Counted from the stretch's first letter, positions 47,991 through 58,744 are shown. The stretch: DNA of 64,000 nucleotides from Kingdonia uniflora (GCA_014058105.1 JACGCM010001844.1:1426001-1490000); one strand, 5' to 3'. Made by a program: numbers and translations. The notes: generated by a model not told the origin, from the letters alone.

Positions 47991-48149
47991 TGTCGGCACT
48001 CTTTTGAATCTTCTGGGAATGGTTTATTGCAACTGTTGTCGACACCGGGGTAGGTTAAAAAATGTTTTTGCCAATCATCGTCTCCCCCTTTATCGCCCCC
48101 AGTGTTGATCGTGTATACATAAATACGGTCAATACTAGGGGTTAAAATG

Positions 48150-48560
48150 ATTTCGATCTAAAGATATCGAGCTTTTGTACCTAAGACCCCGGCTAGATAT
48201 GCCAAGGAATCGGCGTGTCTATTTTTATCTCGAGGAAGATAATCGAGAGTTGCTTTCATGAACTTGCTCATCCTATCTATAGCGAGGGCTGCATATTTGA
48301 TTATCTTTCCATTCTTCTTATATTGCTCAGAGTAATGGTATACGATGAGTAGTGAATCTGTGTAAACCGAGGGACCAGGGACATCAAGCTCAAAAGCGAG
48401 GTCGAGTCCATAAATGAGAGCTTCGTATTCGGTGACATTATTTGAGGCCTCAAAATCTAAGCAGATTGATTTCTCAATTTTGTTATTGGAAGGGGTAATC
48501 AATACTATTCTGATTCATGACCCTGTGGGTCCTACTGATCCATCCCTGAGAAGCCTCCAC
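48150..48560 (-). pseudogene. Element E second RNase H (archaeal-type)
   Basis: 115 codons open: MITPSNNKIEKSICLDFEAS, NNVTEYEALIYGLDLAFELD (catalytic E), SVYTDSLLIVYHY (second D), then LPRDKNRHADSLAYLAGVLG (last D). The first acidic strand is out of frame upstream. It confirms that E is of Tat type. Confidence 0.82.
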
Positions 48561-48564
48561 CCTA

Positions 48565-49050
48565 TTACTGTAATCCATTCAGCTTACTCGCCAAATGGTT
48601 TGGAGGGTGGATCTTTGGGATTTTCTTCTGTAAGGTCAGGGTCATACTCCTCCCACTCACGATCTTCTGTAGATTTTTGAAATGACGTTGTTCGAACTTG
48701 ATATCATGTTCTCCAAAACTGACTGACCACTGTTGCACTCTCTTTGATTTTTCTTTCTTGGATAGAACTTCCCGAAGTAGGTAGCTCGTCATGACTTTGA
48801 CTGAATGAGCTTGGAAGTAGTACTTAAGTTTTTGTGAACTGTAAACAAGAGTGAGAATAAGTTTCTTAATTTTAGAGTACCTCATTTCTACAGAAGTGAG
48901 GATTTTACTGGTAAAGTAAACTAGTTTCTCGATCTTCCCTTCAAGGAGAATGAGAACCAAGCTGAGTGAAGTATCTCTGACTGCTAGGTAGATAACCAGT
49001 TCCTTATTATCTATTAGGATGCCCATTATGGGAGACCACCCCAAATAGGT
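48565..49050 (-). pseudogene. Element E first RNase H
   Basis: 159 codons: LVIYLAVRDTSLSLVLILLE, KLVYFTSKILTSVEMRYSKI, then LTLVYSSQKLKYYFQAHSVK and VQQWSVSFGEHDIKFEQR. It follows RT directly and overlaps its frame-shifted end. Confidence 0.82.
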
Positions 49051-50124
49051 TTTGAGATCCTGAAAATCTGTTTTGCATTCTGGTGTCCATCTGACCTCTG
49101 TATTTGGCTAAACTTTTCCTTATTTGGAATAACCACAGAGTAATAGGAATAGCCAATGACAGCAGTCTGATGATTTTGAAACAAAACGGTTGATAGCAAC
49201 AATCTTGCCGGCAAGTTTTTGAACGTTTTTGTTGTTTTTGGAGAAGGCATATTGAGGAGAGCCCGAATCTAATCTGGATCGGCCCCAATCCTCTTTTTAC
49301 TGATGAGGTGCCCTGCCCTAGAAATCGGCTAGAATGTACCCCGAATTGACACTTATCAGGGTTTAGACTCATCCTGTAAGATCGAAGAATGTTTAATATA
49401 GTGTTGAGATCAGAGATGTGATTAGCTGACTGTAAGTTCTTGCACAATAGATCGTTGATGTAGACTTTTAGCAACTTTCACTAGATGTGCTTTAAACATA
49501 GTATTTATCAACCGTTGATATGTGGTACCTGCATTTTTGAGTCTGAAGAACATGACTTTGTAGCAATAAAGACCTATTTCAGTGATGAAAATAATATTTT
49601 CTTGATCTTCTTCCAAAAGTAGAATTTGATTGTATCCCGAAGCAGCATCCATCATAGATAGGAAGTCATGGCCTACTGCAAAATCAAGGATCTGATGAAT
49701 GTATGTTAGGAACAGGGAAACTATCCTTTGGAGTATGTTTATTCCGATTTGTGAAATCTACGCAAACTTAGACTTTTCCGTTCTTCTTTAGGACAGTAAC
49801 AATATTGGATATCCAGTCTGGATATTTGGCTTCTCGGATGAATCCCACTTTAGTCAATTTCTCGATCTCGGTGGTAACTTCATCACGAAGACGAGGTGAC
49901 AGTCATCGTTATTTTTGTTTGACCACCGTGGCGTTGATGTTGATGGCTAATTTGTGACATGCCTTGGCCGGATCGACCCCAGGCATTTCTTCGAAAGGCC
50001 ACACAAAAACATCAAGATTTAGTTGCAAGAACTGAATAAGAGCATCCTTCTCGTGCTGAACCAGCTTAGTACCAATAAAAGTACCTCTCCTAGGTCTATC
50101 AATACTGATATATTTTGTGGGCAC
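49000..50124 (-). pseudogene. Element E reverse transcriptase
   Basis: The linker at 50124-49909 reads KYISIDRPRRGTFIG and FVWPFEEMPGVDPAKACHKL. The fingers region is frame-broken around 49700-49900. The palm at 49655-49422 reads MMDAASGYNQILLLEED and TYQRLINTMFKAHL. At 49474 it continues KVYINDLLCKNLQSANHISD, with YVDD reading YIND (GAC to AAC after a C). Then YRMSLNPDKCQFGVHSSRFL. It lacks a catalytic aspartate and has shifts. Confidence 0.82.
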
Positions 50125-50159
50125 CTCTGTGGAAGGTTGATCGTTAAGGTTATCAGCTT

Positions 50160-50856
50160 CCTGTAATTGCTATGCTGCAAATCTGTCAGAAGTATCTAGG
50201 ATAGGAGAGACGGTATTTTTATAAGCTCGAGAGAGCTTTTGACTACCCCTGAACTCATAGATACTATTGTCGTATTTGAATTAGAGTGCCTGATAATAGG
50301 TGAAAGGGATTGCTTCCATGTTGTGAATCCAGTAGCATCTCATAATCCTGAGATAACGAGATTTGGCGTTTATGATATAGAAAACGATATCGATGGTCGT
50401 TGATCCTGCGGTAATAGGTAAGATGATCTTGCCAACTCGCTCTTCTCTGGAACCATTGAACCCACTGATATCGGCATCGCTCTGAATAACTTGGTCAACC
50501 AAACCCATTTGGTCGATAGTGCTCTGAAATAGAATCTCAATACTGCTTCTAGTATCGATCATCATCGTGTGCATGACAAACTTCTTCATTTTAGACATTA
50601 TTACTAACGCATCATGATGTGGAAATTTGACATGGCTAGTATCATAATTTTCGAAGGAAATCCCAAGCTGCCAATTGCTCGACTTAGGAAGAAGCTTGGC
50701 TTCTTTGTCTTGAGGTGTGAGATCACAACATTCTGATAGTCTCCTGTACTTTGATCTGTTAGAATTGGTGATCTGATTTATTTCGATCATGTTGTTATGG
50801 TGCATATGGTAAAGATGTTTCTCCTTAGCCTGATCATTGACCTGAATAACTTCAAG
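50160..50856 (-). pseudogene. Element E protease
   Basis: 174 codons open at 50805-50281: FPHHDALVIMSKMKKFVMHT, then MMIDTRSSIEILFQ where the family has DTGSSADIL; the catalytic aspartate is kept and the following glycine is R. Then ISGFNGSREERVGKIILPI and YLRIMRCYWIHNMEAIPFTY. Plainly retropepsin, but inactive by the G to R change. Confidence 0.8.
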
Positions 50857-52451
50857 CTACTTCTTATAATTGCCATTTTTATATGATTCCAGGTCGACAA
50901 TATATTTGAGCATCCGTCCCTCTTTAAAAATGTACTCGTGTAACCTTTGTAAAGCATTGCAATTGTCAGCAGAATGATGGTTCACCTTATGATGTAGGCA
51001 ATATGGTCGACTATCGATTGGTTCCTGTGGTTGAGAGACGCGGTAGAGCTTATTCTTCAAAAGTAGTAGAAAAATTGTGGAGATTCAGACATTCATCTTT
51101 GGGAGGATGGGTTTGTTCAGCGAACCGCCTTTCGAGGTTAGCCAGTGTTGTTCTTGGTGTGCTTCTGATCTCCCTATTCCTCCTTTGGTTTATTGGTTCG
51201 ATCAATAGATGGGCCTTTGGTGAAGAGGACGGATTTAGTAGATTTTTGTCGCTCAGACATCATCCTCTCGAGGTTGACGTAACTGTTGACCTTGGTGATA
51301 ATAACCTCCAAGGTTACAAATTTGTTGAGGAAGAGGTGGTCTTTGGCCTTGTAGTCGAGCTGAAGCACGTTGGTGAAAATAGAAACAGCTGTTTTCTAAT
51401 CGAGGTTATCTACTTTAAGCGTGAGATCTTAAAATTTCTTCGCAAAATCCTCATACTTCTCTTCGTATGACTGTTGAAGACTGATAAGATAATACATATT
51501 CTCATCTTTGTCCCTGTTGTGAGCATATATCCTGATGAACTATTTCTGCAGCTGGTCAAATGTATATAGAGAGTCCTAAGGGAGAGAGTAGAACCATCAG
51601 AGTGGTTCCTCCTGTAGGCTTGTGGTAAAAACAGACGGCAGAGGATGTGGTAAAGATTGAAGTATTACCCCAATGAATCACGATACTTTTGAATGTGCTC
51701 CTTCGGGTTAGTACCTTTGTATTTACGAATTTTTGGAGTATAGAAACCTTTTGGTATCTTCATATCGAATAGCTCTTTGGCAATCGGACTTCCTTATAAT
51801 TTTGTGATGTCGCTGGTAGTACCCAGAACTTGTGTTTTGATCAACTCCTTAATTCGTTGGTCCATATGCTCTTTCATGATGTATTGACATGTTGGTTGAA
51901 TCGATGGATGAGCAGATTGTGGATGATGAGTGCCCGAACCTTCACTCAGGCGATCACGTATTATAAATTAATGTTGAGGTTGTTATTCTACCTCCTGACA
52001 GACAGAAATTTGGTGACCTCAACTGGTTTCGGACTAAACTTCACCCCCCCCCCAAATGTATGGAGGGCTGTAGTTCGTGTTGTTGATTCCTGGAAATAGC
52101 TCTATTGGCAACTCCTCGAGGTCCCAATCTTTCCCTTGCAGAAACACGGGAGGTCTCTGGAAACTAATTATGACCTCCGGCTGAAGGAGCCTGGTGAGTA
52201 TTTTACAGAGCCTCTAGGGTAATCTGCATTGCTGTCATCTGGTCTTCATGTCGTCTGAGTGCTATAAAACGAGCTTGTCGTTCGGTATCGGGCTCTTTTA
52301 CACAGAGCTACCGATCCTTAGTTAACTGAAGTTCGAGCTCGACGCATTTCTTTATTTTGGTGTTGAGATTAGCCCGTAACTCTGTGAGTTGCCCCAACTC
52401 TATTAAAACATCGAGCTGGATGTCTGTAGCTAATCGTCTGGAAGTAACCAT
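50857..52451 (-). pseudogene. Element E gag
   Basis: The likely start is ATG 52451 (MVTSRRLATDIQLDVLIELG), 57 bases after the primer site; the first frame runs about 47 codons. The capsid domain is at about 51770-51170: FYTPKIRKYKGTNPKEHIQK, IYAHNRDKDENMYYLISLQQ, DHLFLNKFVTLEVIITKVNS. The nucleocapsid-like YCLHHKVNHHSADNCNALQR is at about 51001-50944. Many stops are present. The plus-strand open frame at 51003-51470 is a shadow. Confidence 0.77.
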
Positions 52452-52507
52452 GATTGAAAATTGTAGTGAAAGAATGCCTTAGGATATCGTAGAAATACAA
52501 TCTTTCC

Positions 52508-52523
52508 CATAGACGGTGCCAAA
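52508..52523 (-). other. Primer-binding site of element E
   Basis: The minus strand reads TTTGGCACCGTCTATG, directly after the LTR's ATTACA end. It matches the plant gypsy site with two changes. Confidence 0.88.
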
Positions 52524-53150
52524 TGTAATGGCCAAATTCCGTAAGCTCAAAATGGCTTAGAATTCACTATCACACCAATGAGCCTACGATAATACTCTGA
52601 TAGAAAGTAAGAAATGATACAGGTGATTTTAGCATAGAAAACCTCATAATAAGTAAAAAACCACGACCTCGAGTGGATGATTTTTGTAAGAGTATCTTTA
52701 TTGCTTGAGGCAGATATCTTATTACAAATGATCTCTAGATATAGAAATGCTTGAACCTTGTAAATAAGAAGTTTGAATGTTTTTGAGAATCTAGAACAAG
52801 TAGTTTCTTGATGATCTCTTGTGTAATTTTTTTGGTTTCTGTCTCTTCCAGAACTTTTTCTTTATATAGGCCTTCCCCGCAGCTCTTTATCGTGTTAGAG
52901 CACGTTTTCAGAATAATGTGGTTAGTGGTGGTTGACTGAGTAACTAACGAGTTCATGAGAGACATGTATCTTTGACTGGATAAGGTTTTTTTAATTTGAA
53001 GTTTGACCCACGGTCTTCACCAATTCGTAGAGTAGGTTGGAATGCTGACTGGAGAAAGAAGTTATGTTTAAAATGCATGAGTCTGAGATGGAGGCAATTA
53101 GAACTGGTGGCAGCTTGATTCTAGGTCTGATCGAGAGATATGTTCCTACA
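52524..53150 (-). repeat. Element E 5' LTR
   Basis: 627 bases, TGTAATGG to CCTACA on the plus strand, paired with 22290-22917. The minus strand has a TATATAAAG box near 52865. Followed by GTATC (53151-53155). Confidence 0.92.
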
Positions 53151-53155
53151 GTATC

Positions 53156-53194
53156 GATTTGGGAATAACGTACCCTTGCGTTGGTGTTTGGCAG
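53156..53194 (+). pseudogene. HSP70 codons 13-25, right of element E
   Basis: The frame reads DLGITYPCVGVWQ; plant cytosolic HSP70 has DLGTTYSCVGVWQ here, the phosphate-binding loop of the ATPase domain. It is in phase with 22254-22289. After Q the match ends: the next bases give YVLYQF and then a TGA at 53220. So the host sequence is broken again only 39 bases after E's duplication. Confidence 0.85.
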
Positions 53195-53593
53195 TATGTT
53201 CTCTACCAATTTAGGCTTGTTTGACAACAAACCTCATAACAGGAGGCCGAAACTTGTGCGAAATCGACGAGTATTATGGTGTATACAATTTTCAGATCTG
53301 TCACTCGATTTGCATATCCTCCCGCACTCGAGCTTTGGGTAATTGCAAACTCGAGCTCCAACACAGAGAGCTCATTCATCTAATTTAAATCGAGCCTTGA
53401 ATAATAGCTCACTCAAGCTCCAGCGAATAATGGTTGACGTAGGCCGAAGAATAACCGGTCAATCTCTCTCTATGAATTGAGCTTGGTCTTTGTTTGACCT
53501 AATTAATGGAAGGTCATTGATAAACCTCCACAATAGTAGGTCACTATACTCCTGCGACTACAATCCTAAAAGTTAAGCTCCAAATTTTCATAC
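53195..53593 (+). other. Non-coding spacer left of the inverted repeat
   Basis: No frame recognised. 53236-53290 carries ACAGGAGGCCGAAACTTG..GGTGTATAC, repeated at 54933-54985 with small changes. 53320-53420 is rich in ACTCGAGCT words. Confidence 0.5.
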
Positions 53594-53889
53594 CCATAAT
53601 TCGAAAAAAGGCCTTTGCATCGAGTTCGAGTTTTGTTTGACCTAAACAATGGCAGGTCTTTGATCGACAATATCAATCCCTTAATGGTGTTCCAAATGCT
53701 TAACAATTTTTAAATTGTTGGTATTCAAAGATTTACACAAATCATCAAACAATCATGAACATCTCAGATAGTCTTACTACAACATATCTAATAATGTCGA
53801 ATAAATTTCATTCGCTGCCGTCGTCGTCATTGAATTCGGTTTTGCCTTGTGGGGATAATAGGATAGAGCATTATGTGTCGAAGATGGAT

Positions 53890-54600
53890 ACGCTCGCTGG
53901 GGTTGTGAGTGCCTAACGGACATACCATCTCGACTCAGTTTAGAAGAATGATGGAAAGGTTTCATCTTCGTTTGCAAATCATGGCTGCATACCGGCAAAA
54001 ACCCTTCTCTCTACTCTATTTTCGATCTCGAAACTCGATTCAATCACGTCATCTTCTATCTTTGACTTTCGATAAAATAACTAGCCCTCGCTATCTCATC
54101 AGGCTTAGCGTCGTTTATGTTTATCTCAAATCTATTATCATTGCAGAACAGAGTGATATATAGAGTTCCATTACTCAGACTGTTGTTCTACACTAGATAC
54201 CTTCATAATTTTGAATATGTGGTGTTGTGGTTCAAGCTACGGATGGTTACTCTTTCAAGTTCACCAGTGTATGTCGAAAAGGTCTGTCCCGGTTCTCAGA
54301 GTTTACCGTTATGGGAATCTACAGAAAATCATAATGAACTGACTCTCTTCAAATCCGGTGATAAAGAATGGTCTTTTATTAAACCATAAAAAAATTTGGA
54401 TTTTCATTTGTTATGAGGGCATGTTTCATGTCATCAATAAAAAAAGAAATTGTTGTGGCAATCAAAATTCATGATCCATCTCAACCTAAGGAGATATTCA
54501 TTGCCCAACACCTTCCTCCACTTCATGAAAAATCTAGAAGTTTTTATCTTGTGGAGTTATCCAAGGAACCGCTGCAAGGCCAGATTTAGGGATACTTTCT
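53890..54600 (+). pseudogene. F-box/DUF295-like pseudogene, left arm
   Basis: Scattered frames match the C-terminal DUF295 domain of plant F-box proteins: NELTLFKSGDKEWSFIKP, a block near FICYEGMFHVIN, and KEIVVAIKIHDPSQP then SFYLVELSKEPLQGQI. In this family the usual strings are GDKxWTxI, VxxYKGxFYAVD and SYLVESSGELL. A preceding weak VVLWFKLRMVTL may be the GSSxGWLVT strand. The product would be an F-box substrate-recognition part. Frameshifts and stops, including a TAA after FIKP, make it dead. The mirrored copy is at 62958-63715. Confidence 0.55.
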
Positions 54601-55222
54601 GATCTCCCTGCTACTGTTGCCGCCGTGAAGAATCCATCCTCAAAAATTGCTTACGACGAGAACAATCATGAGCGTTGAATCCCTACAAAATCTTATCAAA
54701 ATAAGATTGGTCTTCAATTTTTAAAAAGCAAAGTACAAATTAGTTCATATCATAAGTCAGAAGAAGTTCGTATCACAACTACAAAGTAGTTCATTTCACA
54801 CTAACGAGATAGTTCGTTTCACAATTCGAAAAATAATTTTACATCAAGCTTGGGAGGTCTGGATCTCGCAAACGAACTCGAATGCGAGCTCAAGTTATTT
54901 GCTCACTCGAGCTCGACAAAAAATATCGTTACAGGAGGCCGAAACTCATCACGAAATCTTCGAGTATTAAGGTGTACACAACATAATTGCGTACACAAGG
55001 TTTAACTCTGTCGAAATAGCCATTAAAATAGCTCCATCTTCATCGATAAATTCTCACATCTTATGTCGTCTTAGCTCAGCTTGGTCAAGCCTTGATATAT
55101 AATAAACTACATCAACAACGAGAAGACGTTGCTCCTATTTTCCAACAACAACAATACCAAGTTGTTCATCAGTTTGTGAATCCATGGTTTTAATTACAGG
55201 GGCGTTATACTTGTATCGATTT

Positions 55223-55465
55223 TCATTTATTTCGACGGAAGTGATACGTAAAATTAGATTTTTCCTGGTGGAACAATATCAATCCCTTCATGGGTTTTCT
55301 TGCAGTCAACACCGGGTTTTCTCGCGGTTGCGCCATTGTCTTGGGTGGACATTGGTTCCGTTCTTTAGGCTTAATTAATTTAGATTTTACAAAAATTTGA
55401 TCATGAAGTTTCGCTTTTTGGTTGGCATTCAAAAAATTTCTCCATTGCTCTGATGATACAAACAA
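55223..55465 (-). other. Conserved frame in both arms, unidentified
   Basis: An 80-codon minus-strand frame with FLNANQKAKLHDQIFVKSK, NQCPPKTMAQPRENPVLTAR and KPMKGLILFHQ. The mirrored copy at 62141-62368 stays open with conservative differences. It could be a fragment of a gene or simply a young duplication; no family was recognised. Confidence 0.35.
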
Positions 55466-55593
55466 TCGCCTCGACGATACTGATACTGGTAATAGGGGGG
55501 AACTTTCTGATCTTATTCCTTGGATGGGAGGGAATCGGTCTTGCTTCCTACTTGCTCATCCTAATTTGTGCCTTGTTCCCGGCAGCTTTTGTG
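55456..55593 (+). pseudogene. NAD5-like fragment, possible mitochondrial insert, left arm
   Basis: The plus frame reads STILILVIGGNFLILFLGWE then GIGLASYLLI before diverging and stopping at 55596. NADH dehydrogenase subunit 5 has the conserved segment [20 protein letters not shown]. The DNA around TTCCTTGGATGGGAGGGA resembles the plant mitochondrial gene. The match is short, about 25 residues, so chance or a nuclear relative cannot be excluded. The mirrored copy at 62020-62150 has W to R and A to D changes. Confidence 0.4.
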
Positions 55594-55729
55594 TATTAAC
55601 TGGAATCTCGACTCTACTCACCTATTGACCAGTACGCCTATAAAGCATAATTGATCCACTATTCTTAAATCATACTTGGGGCGAGCTTGACCTCAGCTTC
55701 AGACACAATGTTCGACCTCATTACCGACT

Positions 55730-56390
55730 TGGCCCAACCAACATATTACAGGTCGGTTATTGGTTCGCCCAATTCGACCAACAGATTACATAATCTATTA
55801 CAAGTCATTTGCTTGTTCATCCCAATTCGACCACCCATCTAATACATTACAGGTCACTTATTGGTTCATCCCAATTCGACCAACACATCTATATACAAAA
55901 TTGTTGTTTTAGCCAATTCAATCTTTTAATACATTACAAGTCACTTATTAGTTCATCCCAATTCGACCAACACATCTATATACAGAATTGTTGTTGCGGC
56001 CAATTCAATCTTCTAATACATTACAGGTCGCTTATTGGTTCATCCCAATTCGACCAACACATCTATATACAGAATTGTTGCTTCGGCCAATTCAATCTTC
56101 TAATACATTACAGGTTGCTTATTGGTTCATCCCAATTCGACCAACACATCCATATACAAAATTATTGCTTCAGCCAATTTAATCTTCTAATACATTATAG
56201 GTCAGTTATTGGTTCATCCCAATTCGACCAACACATCTATATACAAAATTATTGCTTCGGCCAATTTAATCTTCAAATACATTACAGGTCGCTTATTGGT
56301 TCATCCCAATTCGACAAACCCATTTAATACATTACAGGTTACTTATTGGTTTATCCAATTCAACCAAACACACAACATATTACAGGTCAA
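55730..56390 (+). repeat. Tandem repeat, about 87 bp, left arm
   Basis: Copies with CCCAATTCGACCAACACATC start at about 55871, 55957, 56044, 56131, 56218 and 56305, plus partial copies at each end. Each contains ATACATTACAGGTCGCTTAT and TGTTGCTTCGGCCAATTCAA. The long open frame across it is only the translated repeat. 56391-56540 shows nothing else. Confidence 0.88.
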
Positions 56391-56540
56391 AAATCTTGAA
56401 AACAAGCATCGACGACATCAATAATAAACTGCATCAGAATCAAGATAGCAACAATGTCAGGTAACAGTTAGAGAATAACCTTCTCAACCAACACCACTTA
56501 CCCATGATGCTTCTCGTGTTATTGGCTGATAGCCATCTTA

Positions 56541-56987
56541 TGTAAGGAGCTTATTCCGCATCTCAGACTCAAGCTCTATCTTCGGCCACTCGACCTCGTC
56601 AAGATACACGTGGCACATTTATGGAAGATACATTATGGAGTAGAAGTTACTCAAGCCGTTACACAATTATTATTAAGATCCATCAAAACCATATATTGTA
56701 ACATTCGTCATTAAAATAGATAATAATCATATTATAAGACCTATAAATAGGTCCATAGAACTACAGAGAAAGGACAGACTTTTCATATCAAGAAAGTCTC
56801 TACAAAGCTCCTTGTAATAGCTAGCATTCTCAATAACATCTCTTTTTTTCTAAAGTTCTCAAGAGAGGTCGTGGTTTTTAACCTATTCAAAAGTTTTCTA
56901 TGCTAAACTTTTGTGTTAGTTATTATTAGCCTTCTGATTATATCTGGTGTAAAGGCTAAATCTGAATCCTGAAATTAGGCTATTATA
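56541..56987 (+). repeat. Family-D gypsy LTR no. 2
   Basis: 447 bases, TGTAAGGAGC to GGCTATTATA. It is followed by TTTATAAAGC instead of a clean primer site. Its first 48 bases belong to the inverted repeat as well. Confidence 0.85.
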
Positions 56988-56999
56988 TTTATAAAGCTA

Positions 57000-57905
57000 A
57001 GTCCGAGTTCCGCTATAGCCTTGGAACTCCATTCCAACAATATTGTTTTGCCATTTAAAAGATGGGCCCTCGACCTCGTAGGAGAATTCCCCACGGTACC
57101 GAGCAAAAGGAAACACCTCCTAGTATCAACGGATTACTTCACAAAATGGGTAGAAGCAGTCCTTCTATATCGTACCCACCAAGACAAAGTCATCAAATTC
57201 ATCTGGGAATCTATCATCATCCGATTCGGTTGCCCCCATCTCATCAGAATCAACAATGGACCTCATTTTATCGGTTCAAGAGTCGTTGAGTTCCTCAATC
57301 AATACAATATCATCCACTCCCCTTTAAATCCATGTTACCCTCAAGGGAATGGCCAGGCAGAAATCACTAATCAAACTATAGTGGATGGGATCAAAAACTG
57401 CTTGACAGAGAAGAAAGGTAATTGGGTCGAGGAACTACAACATGTCCTGTGGGCGTATCACACAATTCCTCGGGTATCAACTGGATGCACACCGTTCTTA
57501 CTAGCGTATGGTACAAAAGTAATCATCCCCACTCTATATCATTACCCAATATGTGACCATACCATGACGAATGAAGAGAATGAGTACCAGTTGGCATATA
57601 ACATGAATTGGATTGAGGAAACTAGAGACAGAGTAATCATGAATTTGGGAAGATACCACCAAGCTCTAGCATGATCTTGTAACAAGCATGTTCGCCACAG
57701 AGAGTTTGAAATCAAAGACCTCGTACTACAAGAAATTCCAAAAAATAGAAAGGAAACAAGCTCTGGGGAGCTGTCCAAAAATTAGGAAGGTCTTTTTGTT
57801 ATTGTCAGAAAAAAGCAGCATTAGTTCTTACGATCTCGCCACTGAACATGGAGATCGAATCCCTAATCCTTGGAATACGAGGAGATTGAAATTGTATCAC
57901 CGATA
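57000..57905 (+). pseudogene. Family-D integrase
   Basis: 217 codons open at 57021-57674: PFKRWALDLVGEFPTVPS, VSTDYFTKWVEAVLLYR (first aspartate), RINNGPHFIGSRVVEFLNQY (second aspartate changed to N), CYPQGNGQAEITNQTIVDGI (catalytic E kept), then NWVEELQHVLWAYHTIPRVS and GCTPFLLAYGTKVI. The C-terminal tail continues in shifted frames to YEEIEIVSP-like sequence near 57900. Everything upstream of the core (gag, PR, RT) is missing; it joins LTR no. 2 within about 30 bases. So the element lost most of its interior. It is the longest open pol frame in the window. Confidence 0.87.
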
Positions 57906-58137
57906 AACATCCATCACAGTGTACTTATCTACAAATTAATTTATCATCTTGTATGACTATCTTACATCAATGAATGACTTATGTTTAATCCAAATACATC
58001 TGAGTACTTTCTACTATTTCATACAGTATTCTATCTAACATATCCATCGTACGTCAATCTTGCACCAGTGAAATACTTGTGTTCGATTGCCCTATACTAT
58101 AGTACTTTTCCAATATATCCAATAAGTACTTCTATAT

Positions 58138-58580
58138 ACAGGTTACAGATTGTTTGTTGCTTTGGCCAAACTGATCATCCATTACATTACAGATTGTTTG
58201 TTACTTCGGCAAAACTGATCATCTATTACATTACAGATTGTTTGTTGCTTCGGGCAAACAGATCATCTATCATATTATAGATCGTTTGTTACTTCAGCCA
58301 AACTAATCATCTATTACATTACAGATCGTTTATTGCTTTGGCCAAACTGATCATATATTACATTACAGATCATTTGTTGCTTTGGCCAAACTGATTATCT
58401 ATTACATTACGGATCGTTTGTTGCTTCGGCCAAACTGATCATCTATTACATTACAGATCGTTTGTTATTTTGGTCAAACTAATCATCTATTACATTACAG
58501 ATCGCTTATTACTTTGGCCAAACTAATTACCTATTATATTATAGATCATTTGCAGCTTAGGCCAAACTGATCAGCTACCT
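58138..58580 (+). repeat. Tandem repeat, about 45 bp, of family D
   Basis: About ten copies of a unit such as TTACATTACAGATCGTTTGT then TGCTTCGGCCAAACTGATCA. It lies right after the integrase region. The words ACATTACAG.TCG and TGCTTCGGCCAA also occur in the 87-bp unit of the arms. 57906-58137 shows no gene. Confidence 0.9.
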
Positions 58581-58744
58581 ATGTCACTCTACGATCGATA
58601 ACCTCTGGGGACCATCCTATACAACAGATGTTTGACCAATACAGTATCATTGGTATAACAAAAGATTAGTATAAATCATCATTCTAGACATTTCTATTTT
58701 TATACAATATACGCGTTAGTATAAATAGCACATCCCCATAATTA

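Larger units (their letters stand above)
22290..53150 (-). mobile_element. Ty3/gypsy element E, Tat-like, about 31 kb with insertions
   Basis: Minus-strand element with 5' LTR 53150-52524 and 3' LTR 22917-22290, flanked by the duplication GTATC (22285-22289 and 53151-53155). Reading the minus strand: primer site, gag, PR, RT, RNase H, second RNase H, IN, [element G], tandem repeat [CACTA], antisense genes, polypurine tract, 3' LTR. Without G (12.5 kb) and the CACTA (4.0 kb), E itself is about 14 kb. The LTRs differ at roughly one base in eight by eye, so the insertion is old. Confidence 0.9.
53594..56588 (+). repeat. Left arm of a large inverted repeat
   Basis: About 3.0 kb that reappears in reverse complement at 60949-64000. 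Landmarks in both arms, in mirrored order: ATTCGAAAAAAGG at the outer edge, the F-box-like sequence, ACAGGAGGCCGAAAC, the NAD5-like stretch, the 87-bp repeats, and the first 48 bases of a D LTR at the inner edge. Identity is roughly 85-90% by eye. The arms may continue past the window. Confidence 0.87.

Noticed and set aside
51003..51470. 155-codon plus-strand frame in E
   Set aside because: Lies opposite E's capsid and nucleocapsid region, which is recognisable on the minus strand.
55809..56424. Plus-strand 172-codon frame made of repeated IHYRSLIGSSQFDQHIYI
   Set aside because: The period is 29 residues, exactly the 87-bp tandem repeat; unit length divisible by three keeps it open by chance.
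21352..56987. 5-bp target duplication for an element bounded by D LTRs no. 1 and no. 2
   Set aside because: Left flank AGTAG and right flank TTTAT do not match, so the two LTRs cannot be shown to be one insertion.
58138..58580. Possible CRISPR-like array
   Set aside because: The units are contiguous with no unique spacers, and the setting is a plant retrotransposon; it is an ordinary tandem repeat.
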